DNA of 9,609 bases from CAYVBJ01 sp964415185 (GCA_964415185.1 CAYPZI010000116.1:1-9609); one strand, 5' to 3'. Shown: positions 1-7,180, counted from the stretch's first letter. Translations and numbers: made by a program. The notes: generated from the sequence alone by a model not told the origin.

Positions 1-737
1 TAAGACAGTCGAGTAACAATGACTACCAGGATATTATTAGAAATAATACCATTTCATGGATGCCATCTTCAGCGAATAATAGTCATGCAATTACAGCTTT
101 GATTGGCCTCGAAAATTCATCACTGCTTATCGAAAACAACATCATTGAAACCAATAATACAACCGGGGGCGTTGGAATTAGAATTACCCCTGCAACTACC
201 CTCGGTGATAATGGGCCATTCACAATCCAAAACAACGTCATAATTGATACTTTCAAAGGATTACAAATATTGAATGCAGATGTATTCACATCGCCCGGTT
301 TTGTTTTTAATAATAGCTTCAGAACAGACAATACCAGGTTTAATGAATCGGGAATGGGTATTGACATACCTGCTACATTCAATTCGGTTAGTGGAATTGT
401 TCAGCTACAGGTTGTGAATAATATTTTCCAGGGCAGAGAAGGAAGAAATGATATCGGGATTAAAATAGATGAAGATTTCCAGGTCGATTCCGACTACAAC
501 CTGTTCTACAGAATAGGGTCCAATTACGATGGCGGAATTACCATAACCGGCACCAACGACCTGACAGGCGACCCGCTGTTTATTAACGCCATGCTGGAGC
601 TGGGTTTTGGAAGCCCCGCAATCGATTCTGGAGCCGGCCTCTCCGAGTATCCGGATCTGCCAACTCTGGATATCTCGGGGAACGAACGTCCGCAGGGAAG
701 CGGATATGACCGCGGTGCTCATGAGAAAAACAACTAA
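1..737 (+). CDS. Parallel beta-helix protein with choice-of-anchor Q C-terminus (5' truncated by window)
   Basis: The 3' part of a gene whose frame is open to the first full codon of the window (position 3), so the ATG at 60 is internal and the true start lies upstream. The visible protein shows irregular beta-helix (PbH1-like) rungs marked by repeated NN-hydrophobic turns: IIRNNTI, LLIENNII, FTIQNNVII, VVNNIF. The end carries the choice-of-anchor Q signature: DPLFIN (residue 171 counted from the Met at 60), GSPAIDSG, then GNERPQGSGYDRGAHE just before the stop. Such proteins are usually secreted or surface-exposed, often polysaccharide-active or adhesive. No catalytic residues can be assigned here and no T9SS sorting domain follows the anchor Q segment, so the anchoring route is unclear. 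The family call is firm, the role unknown. Confidence 0.85.
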   Translation, partial: RQSSNNDYQDIIRNNTISWMPSSANNSHAITALIGLENSSLLIENNIIETNNTTGGVGIRITPATTLGDNGPFTIQNNVIIDTFKGLQILNADVFTSPGFVFNNSFRTDNTRFNESGMGIDIPATFNSVSGIVQLQVVNNIFQGREGRNDIGIKIDEDFQVDSDYNLFYRIGSNYDGGITITGTNDLTGDPLFINAMLELGFGSPAIDSGAGLSEYPDLPTLDISGNERPQGSGYDRGAHEKNN

Positions 738-827
738 TTACCTTAAGAAACAATGAAACAAATATATGAAGTTAAAATATGTTATATCGAATAAAATTAA
801 CAATGAATTTGAATCTTCTTAGAGTTG

Positions 828-880
828 CCGGTTTATTTGAATGGAATTTCAATTTAAAGCCGGTTATGATTTTCTGTTTT
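828..880 (+). terminator. Probable intrinsic terminator after the beta-helix gene
   Basis: CCGG (828-831) pairs with CCGG (860-863). The stem continues as TTTA (832-835) with TAAA (855-858) across a bulged G at 859, and then as TTGAA (837-841) with TTCAA (848-852), closing a TGGAAT loop. The 3' flank 864-880 is T-rich but interrupted by other bases, so termination efficiency is uncertain. Confidence 0.4.
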
Positions 881-983
881 CAATTTAGCTTGCCATATTA
901 AAGTAAACTTAACAGTGCAACTATAAAATAATCAATATATATTCGATATGTTATTGGCTTTTATCCGGATATAATCAATAATT

Positions 984-991
984 TATCTTTG
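984..991 (+). promoter_or_regulatory. Candidate Bacteroidota -7 element (TATCTTTG) for the kinase gene
   Basis: The sequence matches the Bacteroidota TAnnTTTG consensus exactly and ends 31 bases before the kinase ATG. The partner TTG of the -33 box is not at the usual distance; the nearest TTG, at 954-956, leaves about 27 bases instead of roughly 19-21. The call therefore rests on one half-site. Confidence 0.35.
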
Positions 992-1022
992 CTGTATTCT
1001 TTAGAAAAATAATTGAATCTGA

Positions 1023-3551
1023 ATGAACAAATATAACTGGACGCTTATAAAAGAGCTGGTTGATACAGCTATTGATTTGCCACCTGGTAAAAGGGTGTCC
1101 TTTATTGAGACGCATTCCGGCGTCAGTGAGGATGCAAAGATGGAGGCTGTCAGCCTCTTGCAGGCCATTGAATCATCAGAAGGGCTATGGGATAAATTAC
1201 TGCTTACAAATCAGATCATCGCAGAAGACCTGACAAATTCCGATTCTTTGGCAGATATTTCTTTCCCCTCAACTATTCCCAAGTCTGTGGGGCCCTATTC
1301 GGTAATCGCGCACATTGCCAGCGGAGGGATGGGAGATGTTGTGCTGGCCGAAAAAGCCGATGGGCAAATAAAACGCAATGTAGCTATCAAAATATTACGC
1401 CGGGAATTGCAAACACCCGAGAATACAGCCCGGTTTATCCAGGAAAGAGATATCCTTTCAGGCCTGAATCATCCTAATATTGCACGGCTTTATGACGGCG
1501 GCATCACAGAAGACGGAAGGCCTTATCTTGTATTGGAATATGTTGACGGGCTGCCTATAGACAAATTCTGTCGGGAAAAAACCTGTCCAACAGAGTATAA
1601 ATTAAGACTGTTTTACCAGATTTGCCGCGCCGTAAAATATGCTCACGGCAACCTGGTTGTCCACAGGGATTTAAAGCCGGGTAATATTTTCGTAACAAGC
1701 AATAACAGCGTAAAAATTCTTGATTTCGGTATTGCAAAAATTATCGATACCGAGCTTTCTGAGGACCAACTTATACAAACCGGCAAAGGAGCGCGCTTGC
1801 TATCTATACAATATGCAGCTCCCGAACAGGTGATGGCAGAAAATATTACTACCTCCACCGATATTTATGCCCTTGGCCTGCTGTTGTATGAATTGCTAAC
1901 CGGTTGCAAACCGTTTGAATTATCCGGAAAGAAAATAGCAGAAGCAGAAAGGATTATCCGCTACCAATCACCCGGTAAACCCTCTGCTGCCACAAATAAT
2001 AACACACTTAAGAAAAAAATAAGCGGTGACCTGGATGCCATCATTCTGAAAATGCTGCGCAAATCGCCGGCTGACCGGTACCAGTCGGTTGAAGAAGTCT
2101 TATATGAACTTGATCGGTATCAGGCCAAAAAACCTGTTCAGGCCAGGAGGGGATCCTTTGCTTACAAATCAAAAAAATTCATCGAACGCCAAAAAGTTCC
2201 GTTATCTATTGCTTTACTGCTATTATTTACAGTTTCAGCCTTGTTAGTGTATCACTTTAAGGAGGTAAACAGTCAAAAAAACCTCGCTCAGGAAAAGCAG
2301 CAGCAGGCAGAGATCGTAACTTCGTTTATGACCGATTTGTTTGAGTCGGCTGATCCCCTCAGAAATGTTGATGATACCTTAACTGTTTACGATTTGCTTG
2401 AAAGAGGTAAAGAGAGAGTTGACGGTTTAAAAGATGATTTCCCTGCCAAACCAGCCCTTATTGCTTCACTTGCAGGTTCCTATCAGAATCTTGGAAGTTA
2501 TGATCAAGCCGAAATCCTTTATCAGCAAGCTTACCGATTGCTTGAATCCCGGCCTGAAGATAAGCATGATTTGTTGGATATGACTTACCAGTTTGGATCC
2601 ATGCATGTATCTCAAAGAAATTATACGGATGCGGCATTTTATTTTGACAGTGCGGTCAAACTTGACAAGGAATTGAATACCCGTTCTTCCCTGCTTTCTG
2701 CATCCATATATACAAGTTATGGCAATACAGTTGCCGAATTGGGTAATTCTGAGCTGGCAATCATATTTCTAAATAACGCTCTCTCAATACACGAAAAACT
2801 AAAATCTTCAATAAGAGAAAAAAGGCAAGCTTTGATCAACCTTGCAAAAGCTTACCGGCACAATAAAAATTATAAAAAAAGTGAAGAATTATACAGGAAA
2901 ATCCTGGCTGATATCGAAAATTCGGACTATGACCATCAAGCCGGCTCGTCATTAGGTGGTATTTACAATAATCTTGCTTACCTCTTAAAAGTTCAAGATA
3001 AGTATGATGAAGCTATTTATTATTATTATGAATCACTGCAACTTCACGAAAAACTTTACGGCCGCTCCCACCCTCTAACTCTTATGATTATCAATAACCT
3101 CGCTTCAGCTTATGATAAAACAGGCGAAACAAAAAAAGTAAAAGAGCTCTTGCAAACAGGTATTGAAAGGACAGAAGAACAATTCGGCAACACTCACTGG
3201 AGGACGGCTACTTCTTTCCGTTCGCTCGGTATCCATCTGTTTCGAAATGAGCAGCCGGATGAAGCCGAAATTTATTTTAGGGAAGCATTTAAACGCTATA
3301 GCCAGAATTTGGGGCCTGAACATTTGTGGACAGCCGTAACAGAAATATACCTTGCAGCCTGCATTTATTTAAGTAGTGAGAAATCCATTTCCACTTCAAT
3401 GTTTGAGAATGCTTACATGAATCTGTATAAGAAAAAAAATGCTTTCACTTCTTTTGATAAACAACTCCTTTCAATGGTTTTAAATGATATTGAAAGGTAT
3501 GAACTCAGAGAGTGGGACGGCAAAATTGAGTTACTAAAAAAAATGATATAA
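1023..3551 (+). CDS. Membrane-anchored serine/threonine protein kinase with TPR sensor/scaffold region
   Basis: An 842-residue Hanks-type kinase fused to tetratricopeptide repeats. Residues 1-85 form the helical leader common to this kinase-TPR class (W6, ELVDTAIDLPPGKR, EAVSLLQA). The kinase domain spans about 90-366, with the glycine loop ASGGMGDV (99-106), VAIK lysine K123, helix-C glutamate E141, catalytic HRDLKPGN (214-221, D216, N221), DFG (234-236) and APE (266-268). All key residues are present, so it should be active. A single membrane segment lies at about 392-411, followed by a short charged linker. About seven or eight TPR-like helical pairs fill roughly 477-803, with clear examples at 477-508, 600-633 and 645-678. 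The topology implies a cytoplasmic kinase and periplasmic TPRs (inference). Related genes often sit beside ECF sigma factors, but none is visible here. There is no Shine-Dalgarno; the start is the first ATG in front of the conserved leader. Confidence 0.93.
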   Translation: MNKYNWTLIKELVDTAIDLPPGKRVSFIETHSGVSEDAKMEAVSLLQAIESSEGLWDKLLLTNQIIAEDLTNSDSLADISFPSTIPKSVGPYSVIAHIASGGMGDVVLAEKADGQIKRNVAIKILRRELQTPENTARFIQERDILSGLNHPNIARLYDGGITEDGRPYLVLEYVDGLPIDKFCREKTCPTEYKLRLFYQICRAVKYAHGNLVVHRDLKPGNIFVTSNNSVKILDFGIAKIIDTELSEDQLIQTGKGARLLSIQYAAPEQVMAENITTSTDIYALGLLLYELLTGCKPFELSGKKIAEAERIIRYQSPGKPSAATNNNTLKKKISGDLDAIILKMLRKSPADRYQSVEEVLYELDRYQAKKPVQARRGSFAYKSKKFIERQKVPLSIALLLLFTVSALLVYHFKEVNSQKNLAQEKQQQAEIVTSFMTDLFESADPLRNVDDTLTVYDLLERGKERVDGLKDDFPAKPALIASLAGSYQNLGSYDQAEILYQQAYRLLESRPEDKHDLLDMTYQFGSMHVSQRNYTDAAFYFDSAVKLDKELNTRSSLLSASIYTSYGNTVAELGNSELAIIFLNNALSIHEKLKSSIREKRQALINLAKAYRHNKNYKKSEELYRKILADIENSDYDHQAGSSLGGIYNNLAYLLKVQDKYDEAIYYYYESLQLHEKLYGRSHPLTLMIINNLASAYDKTGETKKVKELLQTGIERTEEQFGNTHWRTATSFRSLGIHLFRNEQPDEAEIYFREAFKRYSQNLGPEHLWTAVTEIYLAACIYLSSEKSISTSMFENAYMNLYKKKNAFTSFDKQLLSMVLNDIERYELREWDGKIELLKKMI

Positions 3552-3576
3552 ACAGCTTATGATATGATATAAACAG
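3543..3576 (+). repeat. 13-base direct repeat at the 3' end of the kinase gene
   Basis: ATGATATAAACAG occurs at 3543-3555 and again at 3564-3576, 21 bases apart. The first copy contains the last two codons and the stop of the kinase gene; the second lies just downstream. It looks like a small local duplication with no obvious function. Confidence 0.7.
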
Positions 3577-3622
3577 ATTCCGTTTTTCGCATTAATAAAT
3601 AAATATATATTAACTGAAAATC

Positions 3623-3626
3623 GGAG
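3623..3626 (+). promoter_or_regulatory. Shine-Dalgarno-like GGAG before the T9SS cargo gene
   Basis: GGAG ends five bases before the ATG at 3632. It is the only good Shine-Dalgarno match in front of a gene here and supports that start, which also opens directly into a signal peptide. Confidence 0.5.
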
Positions 3627-3631
3627 TCATT

Positions 3632-4804
3632 ATGGAAATCATTAAAAAGTTACAAACTCACCCGGTAATATTTACATTCATACTTGTACTGATATTAATT
3701 TCAGCCTTTCCTGCAAAGGTTTCATCGCAAATAACCATCACAGACAATTCTTTCAGCAATTTTTTAAGCGGGGAATTTCAGATAAGTTCACTGGTAAGTA
3801 ACGACCAGCCCACTATCATCCCATTGATTGAACAAACCGGTGCAGACCAGGTATGGGATTTGACTACGTTAACATTCGATAATCAATTTTCCGGAGCGGG
3901 AATTATTGAAACGTTTACCGATATAAGCGGAACTCCGGGTGAAGGCGATCCGCACTTCGAACAGGCAACACATATTTCACGATCCAGTTTTAATTTTCAA
4001 GCTAATTTTGAAGATGAATTGGTTGATTTTGATATCCTCAACTACAGTTACGTCGTATTCAACAATAATGAGTATATCACACTCGGATCAATAGTAATAG
4101 ACCCCGATAATCCCGAAGATTTTGAATCCACGGCTTTTAATCGGCCGGGTATCATTGAGTTTCAATTTCCGGTAAATTTTGAAAATACCTGGGAATACGA
4201 ATACGAAAGTGAAATTGTAACCGATTTCAACACTTTCTCGAACGATATTAGTGTTACGGTTAATGTTGACGGGTGGGGGCAACTCGTAACCCCAGACGGA
4301 ACATTCGATGTGCTCAGGATTACAAAAACGGAATTAATTGAATTTTTTGGAATACAAACTTCAGAATCGATTGAGGTCGGTTTCTACAATACATCCGGTA
4401 TACCTATCGCTATTTTAACAGCTGATCGCATAGCAGGGCAAGAAGGCTTTGAAGAGCAATCGGCTGGTGCTTCTGTAATCAGCCAGTTTTCTGAAGGAAC
4501 AACTACCTCGAATGAAGAGATTGTATCTGATATACCCTCCCGGGTCCGGCTGAATCAAAATTACCCGAATCCTTTTAACCCGACAACTCAAATCACCTAC
4601 GAGCTTGCCAATCCCGCCAATGTCTCACTGGATATTTATTCTGTCACGGGTAAAAAAATTATGACTCTTGAAAACAACCGGTTTCGCCAGGCAGGAACGC
4701 ACACCGTATCGTTTGAAGGATCAAGCCTTGCCAGCGGTATCTACATCTACCAGCTCAAGGCAGGTGACCAGGTTTTTACCCGGAAGATGACGCTGATTAA
4801 ATAG
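3632..4804 (+). CDS. Secreted protein with T9SS type A C-terminal sorting domain
   Basis: A 390-residue exported protein. Residues 1-32 are a Sec signal peptide: KK near the N-terminus, a hydrophobic core from about 11 to 27, and likely cleavage after VSS (30-32) before Q33. The mature N-terminal part has the G-DQVWDL segment (73-77) that recurs in secreted Bacteroidota proteins with unknown globular domains. The middle, to about 290, is beta-rich and acidic; I do not recognise its fold or function. Residues about 304-390 form a type A sorting domain: LNQNYPNPFNPTTQI (307-321), SLDIYSVTGKKI, GTHTVSF, LASGIYIYQLKAG, and a basic end RKMTLIK. This tail directs passage through the type IX system, after which it is removed and the protein is released or attached to the surface. 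The gene follows the kinase by 80 bases with no clear promoter or terminator between them, so co-transcription is possible. Confidence 0.9.
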   Translation: MEIIKKLQTHPVIFTFILVLILISAFPAKVSSQITITDNSFSNFLSGEFQISSLVSNDQPTIIPLIEQTGADQVWDLTTLTFDNQFSGAGIIETFTDISGTPGEGDPHFEQATHISRSSFNFQANFEDELVDFDILNYSYVVFNNNEYITLGSIVIDPDNPEDFESTAFNRPGIIEFQFPVNFENTWEYEYESEIVTDFNTFSNDISVTVNVDGWGQLVTPDGTFDVLRITKTELIEFFGIQTSESIEVGFYNTSGIPIAILTADRIAGQEGFEEQSAGASVISQFSEGTTTSNEEIVSDIPSRVRLNQNYPNPFNPTTQITYELANPANVSLDIYSVTGKKIMTLENNRFRQAGTHTVSFEGSSLASGIYIYQLKAGDQVFTRKMTLIK

Positions 4805-4850
4805 GTATAGTTGTGTCGGGATTTGTTTGCTAATATCAAAAAAATGCCAG

Positions 4851-4888
4851 ATAAAAAGTGAGAACGCAAAACTGAAAAGGCAAAAGTG
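4851..4888 (-). repeat. Heptad array A (TTTTNNN units, minus strand)
   Basis: Read on the minus strand from 4885 down to 4851, the units are TTTTGCC, TTTTCAG, TTTTGCG, TTCTCAC and TTTTTAT, in strict 7-base phase. The first three fit TTTTNNN exactly and the fourth has one substitution. The CAC at 4886-4888 precedes the first unit. The array is inverted relative to array B. Confidence 0.75.
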
Positions 4889-4968
4889 TTTTGTATAAAG
4901 ACAACATCTAATTAGGATAACTTTAACTTACTTATAGAAAAATAAATTGAGATATTGCTCCCATTAAC

Positions 4969-5003
4969 TTTTCACTTTTGCGTTTTGCGTTTTCACTCTT
5001 ACC
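4969..5003 (+). repeat. Heptad array B (TTTTNNN units, plus strand)
   Basis: The consecutive units are TTTTCAC, TTTTGCG, TTTTGCG, TTTTCAC and TCTTACC. Positions 4973-4996 are complementary to 4858-4888 at 23 of 24 bases once one 7-base stretch, the length of a single unit, is looped out of array A. The pair could therefore fold as a hairpin with a loop of about 84 bases. Confidence 0.75.
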
Positions 5004-5117
5004 GCTTTCTTTCAATTCCTGGCTAAAGAATATGCTGCCCAGAACACATCTTATGTATTTCCATTCATTTTACGGTATCTTGATTCCTTTAAAAACGGTA
5101 ACATATACCCTCTTTAT

Positions 5118-5732
5118 ATGGGATTCTATTCAAAATACATTCTCCCCTGGCTGTTTGAATGGTCGCTTAAATGCAAAACCATTGATGAGTATCGCCGGGA
5201 AGTCCTCTCCGGGGTTGACGGAGAAATCCTTGAGATAGGCTTCGGTACAGGACATAATCTTCCTTTTTATCCTGAACAAATCAACCGGATTACAGCTATC
5301 GACCTGAATCCCGGAAATACAAAGCTGGCCAAAAACAAAATCCGCAATTCAAATATTTACGTTGACCACTGCATAGCAGATTGTAAAGATTTGCCGTTTG
5401 AATCCGGCCAATTCGATACCGTTGTAAGTACTTTTACCTTATGCAGTATCGATAATCTTGAAAAAGCGATTTCTGAAATCAAGCGTGTAATGAAGCCCGG
5501 CGGGGTATTCCGTTTTATTGAACATGGGCTGAGTAATGAAAAACGGGTGCAAAAATGGCAAAATTTACTTACACCTGTTCAGAAAAGAATTGCCGACGGG
5601 TGTCACCTGAACCGGAATATGGAAAAAATTTTGGGCAGCCATTTTGAATTGCTCAATATCAGGCAATTTTATGAGAAGAAGCTGCCAAAGACATCCGGAT
5701 ATTTTTACCTTGGTAAAGCCGTAAATAATTGA
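5118..5732 (+). CDS. Class I SAM-dependent methyltransferase, METTL7/TMT1-like
   Basis: A 204-residue Rossmann-fold methyltransferase. Motif I is ILEIGFGTGHN (37-47), the SAM-ribose acidic residue is D62 in AIDLNP (60-65), and a DLPF segment (91-94) follows D88. Motif IV is FDTVVSTFTLCSI (99-111) and the post-motif is MKPGGVFRFIEHG (125-137). The LCS, EHG and ADGCHLNR (159-166) blocks recall the METTL7/TMT1 family, whose animal members methylate thiols; the match is by eye and the bacterial substrate is unknown. The leader FYSKYILPWLFEW is hydrophobic and aromatic, which may give loose membrane contact. There is no Shine-Dalgarno, but this ATG gives the expected family length; the frame stays open for about 100 bases upstream without another ATG. 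It stands alone between two spacers. Confidence 0.85.
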   Translation: MGFYSKYILPWLFEWSLKCKTIDEYRREVLSGVDGEILEIGFGTGHNLPFYPEQINRITAIDLNPGNTKLAKNKIRNSNIYVDHCIADCKDLPFESGQFDTVVSTFTLCSIDNLEKAISEIKRVMKPGGVFRFIEHGLSNEKRVQKWQNLLTPVQKRIADGCHLNRNMEKILGSHFELLNIRQFYEKKLPKTSGYFYLGKAVNN

Positions 5733-5850
5733 AGTCAAAATAGATACAGGTTCTGCCAAAAATTGAGAAAAAAGCTTTCTGAAAAAATGCTTATTATTTG
5801 GCTGCCAATTTGAATTTACATAATCGCGCATTATCCGCCTTTACAGTACT

Positions 5851-6609
5851 ATGTTAACAACAAGAATTATCCCCTGTCTGGATATTAAAAACGGACGAAC
5901 TGTAAAAGGCGTTAATTTCGAAGGACTGAGGGATGCCGGTGACCCGGTCGAACTTGCCAGGCGATACAGTGAAGAAGGAGCCGATGAGCTGGTTTTTCTC
6001 GATATCACCGCTACAAAAGAGAAAAGGAAAACACTGGTACTGCTTGTCGAACGTATTGCGAAAGAGATCAATATCCCGTTTACTGTTGGCGGAGGGATCA
6101 AATCCATCAATGAGATTGAAGCTATTTTAAAAGCGGGTGCCGACAAGGTTTCGCTGAACAGCGCAATTGTAAAAAATCCTTCTCTTATAAAAAAAGCCTC
6201 AGATCAATTCGGTTCGCAGGCCATCGTCGCTGCCATTGATGCAAAACGAACAGGCAGAAGCTGGAATGTATATATCAAAGGCGGCACCGAGGATACAGGC
6301 CTTGATGCCATTGAATGGGCAAAACGCACGGAAGAACTTGGTGCAGGTGAAATCCTTTTAACCAGTATGGACAGAGACGGCACTAAATCCGGTTTTGATA
6401 ATGAGCTGTTGCAAAAAATTAACAATCAAGTTACTATTCCGGTTATCGCAAGCGGCGGTGCCGGGACAACCGGCCACTGCATTGATGCGATCAAAACAGG
6501 CAGGGCGGATGCGGTTCTTGCAGCCAGTATCTTTCATTTCAGGGAAATCGAAATTCAAAAACTGAAAGATGATATGTCAAAATCCGGCTTGAAAGTCAGA
6601 AAGGCCTGA
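5851..6609 (+). CDS. hisF: Imidazole glycerol phosphate synthase, cyclase subunit HisF
   Basis: A 252-residue (beta/alpha)8 barrel of full family length. With the HisH glutaminase subunit, HisF uses ammonia to convert PRFAR into imidazole glycerol phosphate and AICAR, joining histidine and purine synthesis in the cytoplasm. Catalytic aspartates are D11 (IIPCLD) and D130 (AAID). The phosphate-binding loops are VGGGI (79-83) and ASGGAG (200-205). Other hallmarks are LVFLDITAT (47-55), KVSLNSA (99-105) and LLTSMDRDGTKSGFD (169-183). The start gives the standard N-terminus and has no Shine-Dalgarno. hisE follows after 74 bases, so the two are probably one transcript. hisH, hisA and the other pathway genes are not in the window. 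Confidence 0.97.
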   Translation: MLTTRIIPCLDIKNGRTVKGVNFEGLRDAGDPVELARRYSEEGADELVFLDITATKEKRKTLVLLVERIAKEINIPFTVGGGIKSINEIEAILKAGADKVSLNSAIVKNPSLIKKASDQFGSQAIVAAIDAKRTGRSWNVYIKGGTEDTGLDAIEWAKRTEELGAGEILLTSMDRDGTKSGFDNELLQKINNQVTIPVIASGGAGTTGHCIDAIKTGRADAVLAASIFHFREIEIQKLKDDMSKSGLKVRKA

Positions 6610-6683
6610 AAGCTGTTAAATATTTACCATATACCATACTGCATTTACCTCAATCACAATTAAAAGAAAAATTCAACATACAG

Positions 6684-6980
6684 ATGGACAATAACGATAT
6701 ACTGTTTCTCTACGATCTTGAAGAACTTTTAAAATCCAGGAAAGAAGAAAAACCCAAAGGCTCTTACTCTACTCGCCTCTTCAAAAAAGGAATTGATAAA
6801 ATCGCTCAAAAAATGGGAGAAGAAGCCGTGGAGCTTATCATAGCATCCAAAAATAAAAAACCTGAAGAGACCATTTACGAGTCGGCAGATGTTCTCTACC
6901 ACCTGCTCGTGCTGTTGGTAGAAAAAGATATTTCGCTCGACAGCGTTGTCCAGGAGATGAAAATCAGAAGCAAGAAGTAG
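6684..6980 (+). CDS. hisE: Phosphoribosyl-ATP pyrophosphatase HisE (stand-alone)
   Basis: A 98-residue all-alpha NTP pyrophosphohydrolase of the MazG-like superfamily. It removes pyrophosphate from phosphoribosyl-ATP, the second step of histidine synthesis. The metal-binding pattern is present as GEEAVE (45-50) followed by ESAD (66-69). GSYSTRLFKKGIDKIAQKMG (26-45) and DVLYHLLVLL (69-78) are typical HisE sequences. In many bacteria, including many Bacteroidota, HisE is the C-terminal half of a HisIE fusion. Here there is no HisI domain: only 74 bases separate it from hisF, and they hold no HisI motif. The frame is open upstream into the end of hisF but offers no ATG. HisI must be encoded elsewhere if the pathway is complete. 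Confidence 0.94.
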   Translation: MDNNDILFLYDLEELLKSRKEEKPKGSYSTRLFKKGIDKIAQKMGEEAVELIIASKNKKPEETIYESADVLYHLLVLLVEKDISLDSVVQEMKIRSKK

Positions 6981-7044
6981 AATGCCTCCTGGCATAGTCT
7001 GACTCTATATGATGATACGTTGGAAATAATAGTTTATTAAAATA

Positions 7045-7058
7045 GTGAAAACTGAAAA
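7045..7058 (-). repeat. Two-unit heptad array C (minus strand)
   Basis: On the minus strand TTTTCAG (7058-7052) is followed directly by TTTTCAC (7051-7045). Both units also occur in the arrays around 4850-5003. With only two units in an AT-rich stretch, chance is possible. It overlaps the left arm of the long inverted repeat. Confidence 0.4.
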
Positions 7059-7144
7059 GTATTTTATTAAAAATGCAAAAAACAATATTGATTTAGGAAC
7101 GGCTTCATGTTCGCACCAATAAAATTTTTGATAAAATACTTTCA
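7053..7144. repeat. Long imperfect inverted repeat (rod-like hairpin) upstream of the sugar dehydrogenase gene
   Basis: The left arm 7053-7074 pairs with the right arm 7124-7144 over 21 positions, with one G-T wobble and one bulged A. The enclosed 49 bases can pair further: TATTG (7086-7090) with CAATA (7117-7121), and GAAC (7097-7100) with GTTC (7109-7112). It ends 36 bases before the ATG at 7181 and so could lie in that gene's leader. No T-run follows, so it does not look like a simple terminator. Confidence 0.65.
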
Positions 7145-7180
7145 ACATTAAATTGACAATTTTAATTGATCTCTCATCAC

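Larger units (their letters stand above)
738..1022. other. Intergenic region between beta-helix gene and kinase gene
   Basis: This AT-rich 285-base spacer holds a probable hairpin terminator (828-863 plus a T-rich tail) and, near its right end, a Bacteroidota-type -7 element (984-991). A 32-codon ORF (803-901) overlaps the hairpin. It has no start signal or recognisable product and is not called. Confidence 0.6.
4805..5117. other. Intergenic region carrying two inverted heptad arrays
   Basis: This 313-base spacer separates the T9SS cargo gene from the methyltransferase gene. Its main content is a pair of oppositely oriented arrays of 7-base TTTTNNN units (4851-4888 and 4969-5003) around an AT-rich centre of about 80 bases. 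An open frame from 4978 to 5238 overlaps the methyltransferase, has no recognisable product, and is treated as spurious. No clear promoter was found for the downstream gene. Confidence 0.6.

Noticed and set aside
60..60. ATG at 60 as the start of the first gene
   Set aside because: The same frame is open to the left edge of the window and encodes further beta-helix-like residues (IIRNNTI), so the Met is internal.
803..901. Small ORF of 32 codons between the beta-helix and kinase genes
   Set aside because: It overlaps the hairpin terminator, has no ribosome binding site and no recognisable sequence.
4978..5238. 86-codon plus-strand ORF starting in heptad array B
   Set aside because: It overlaps the methyltransferase in another frame, begins within a repeat and has no family features.
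5763..5800. Possible Bacteroidota promoter before hisF (TTG and TTATTATTTG)
   Set aside because: The -7 element has one extra base and the TTG is about 26 bases away, so it fits neither half well.
5820..5834. Short palindrome ATAAT-CGCGC-ATTAT before hisF
   Set aside because: Five-base AT arms are expected by chance in this composition and no known operator matches.
6982..6995. Hairpin ATGCC-TCCT-GGCAT right after hisE as a terminator
   Set aside because: The stem is only five pairs and no T-run follows, so it is too weak to call.
7153..7158. TTGACA as a sigma-70 -35 box for the sugar dehydrogenase gene
   Set aside because: No -10 box lies at the right distance before the start codon, and this group uses a different promoter consensus.
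7166..7168. TTG at 7166 as the sugar dehydrogenase start
   Set aside because: The ATG at 7181 gives a standard lipoprotein signal peptide; the five extra residues (ISHH after the start) add nothing.
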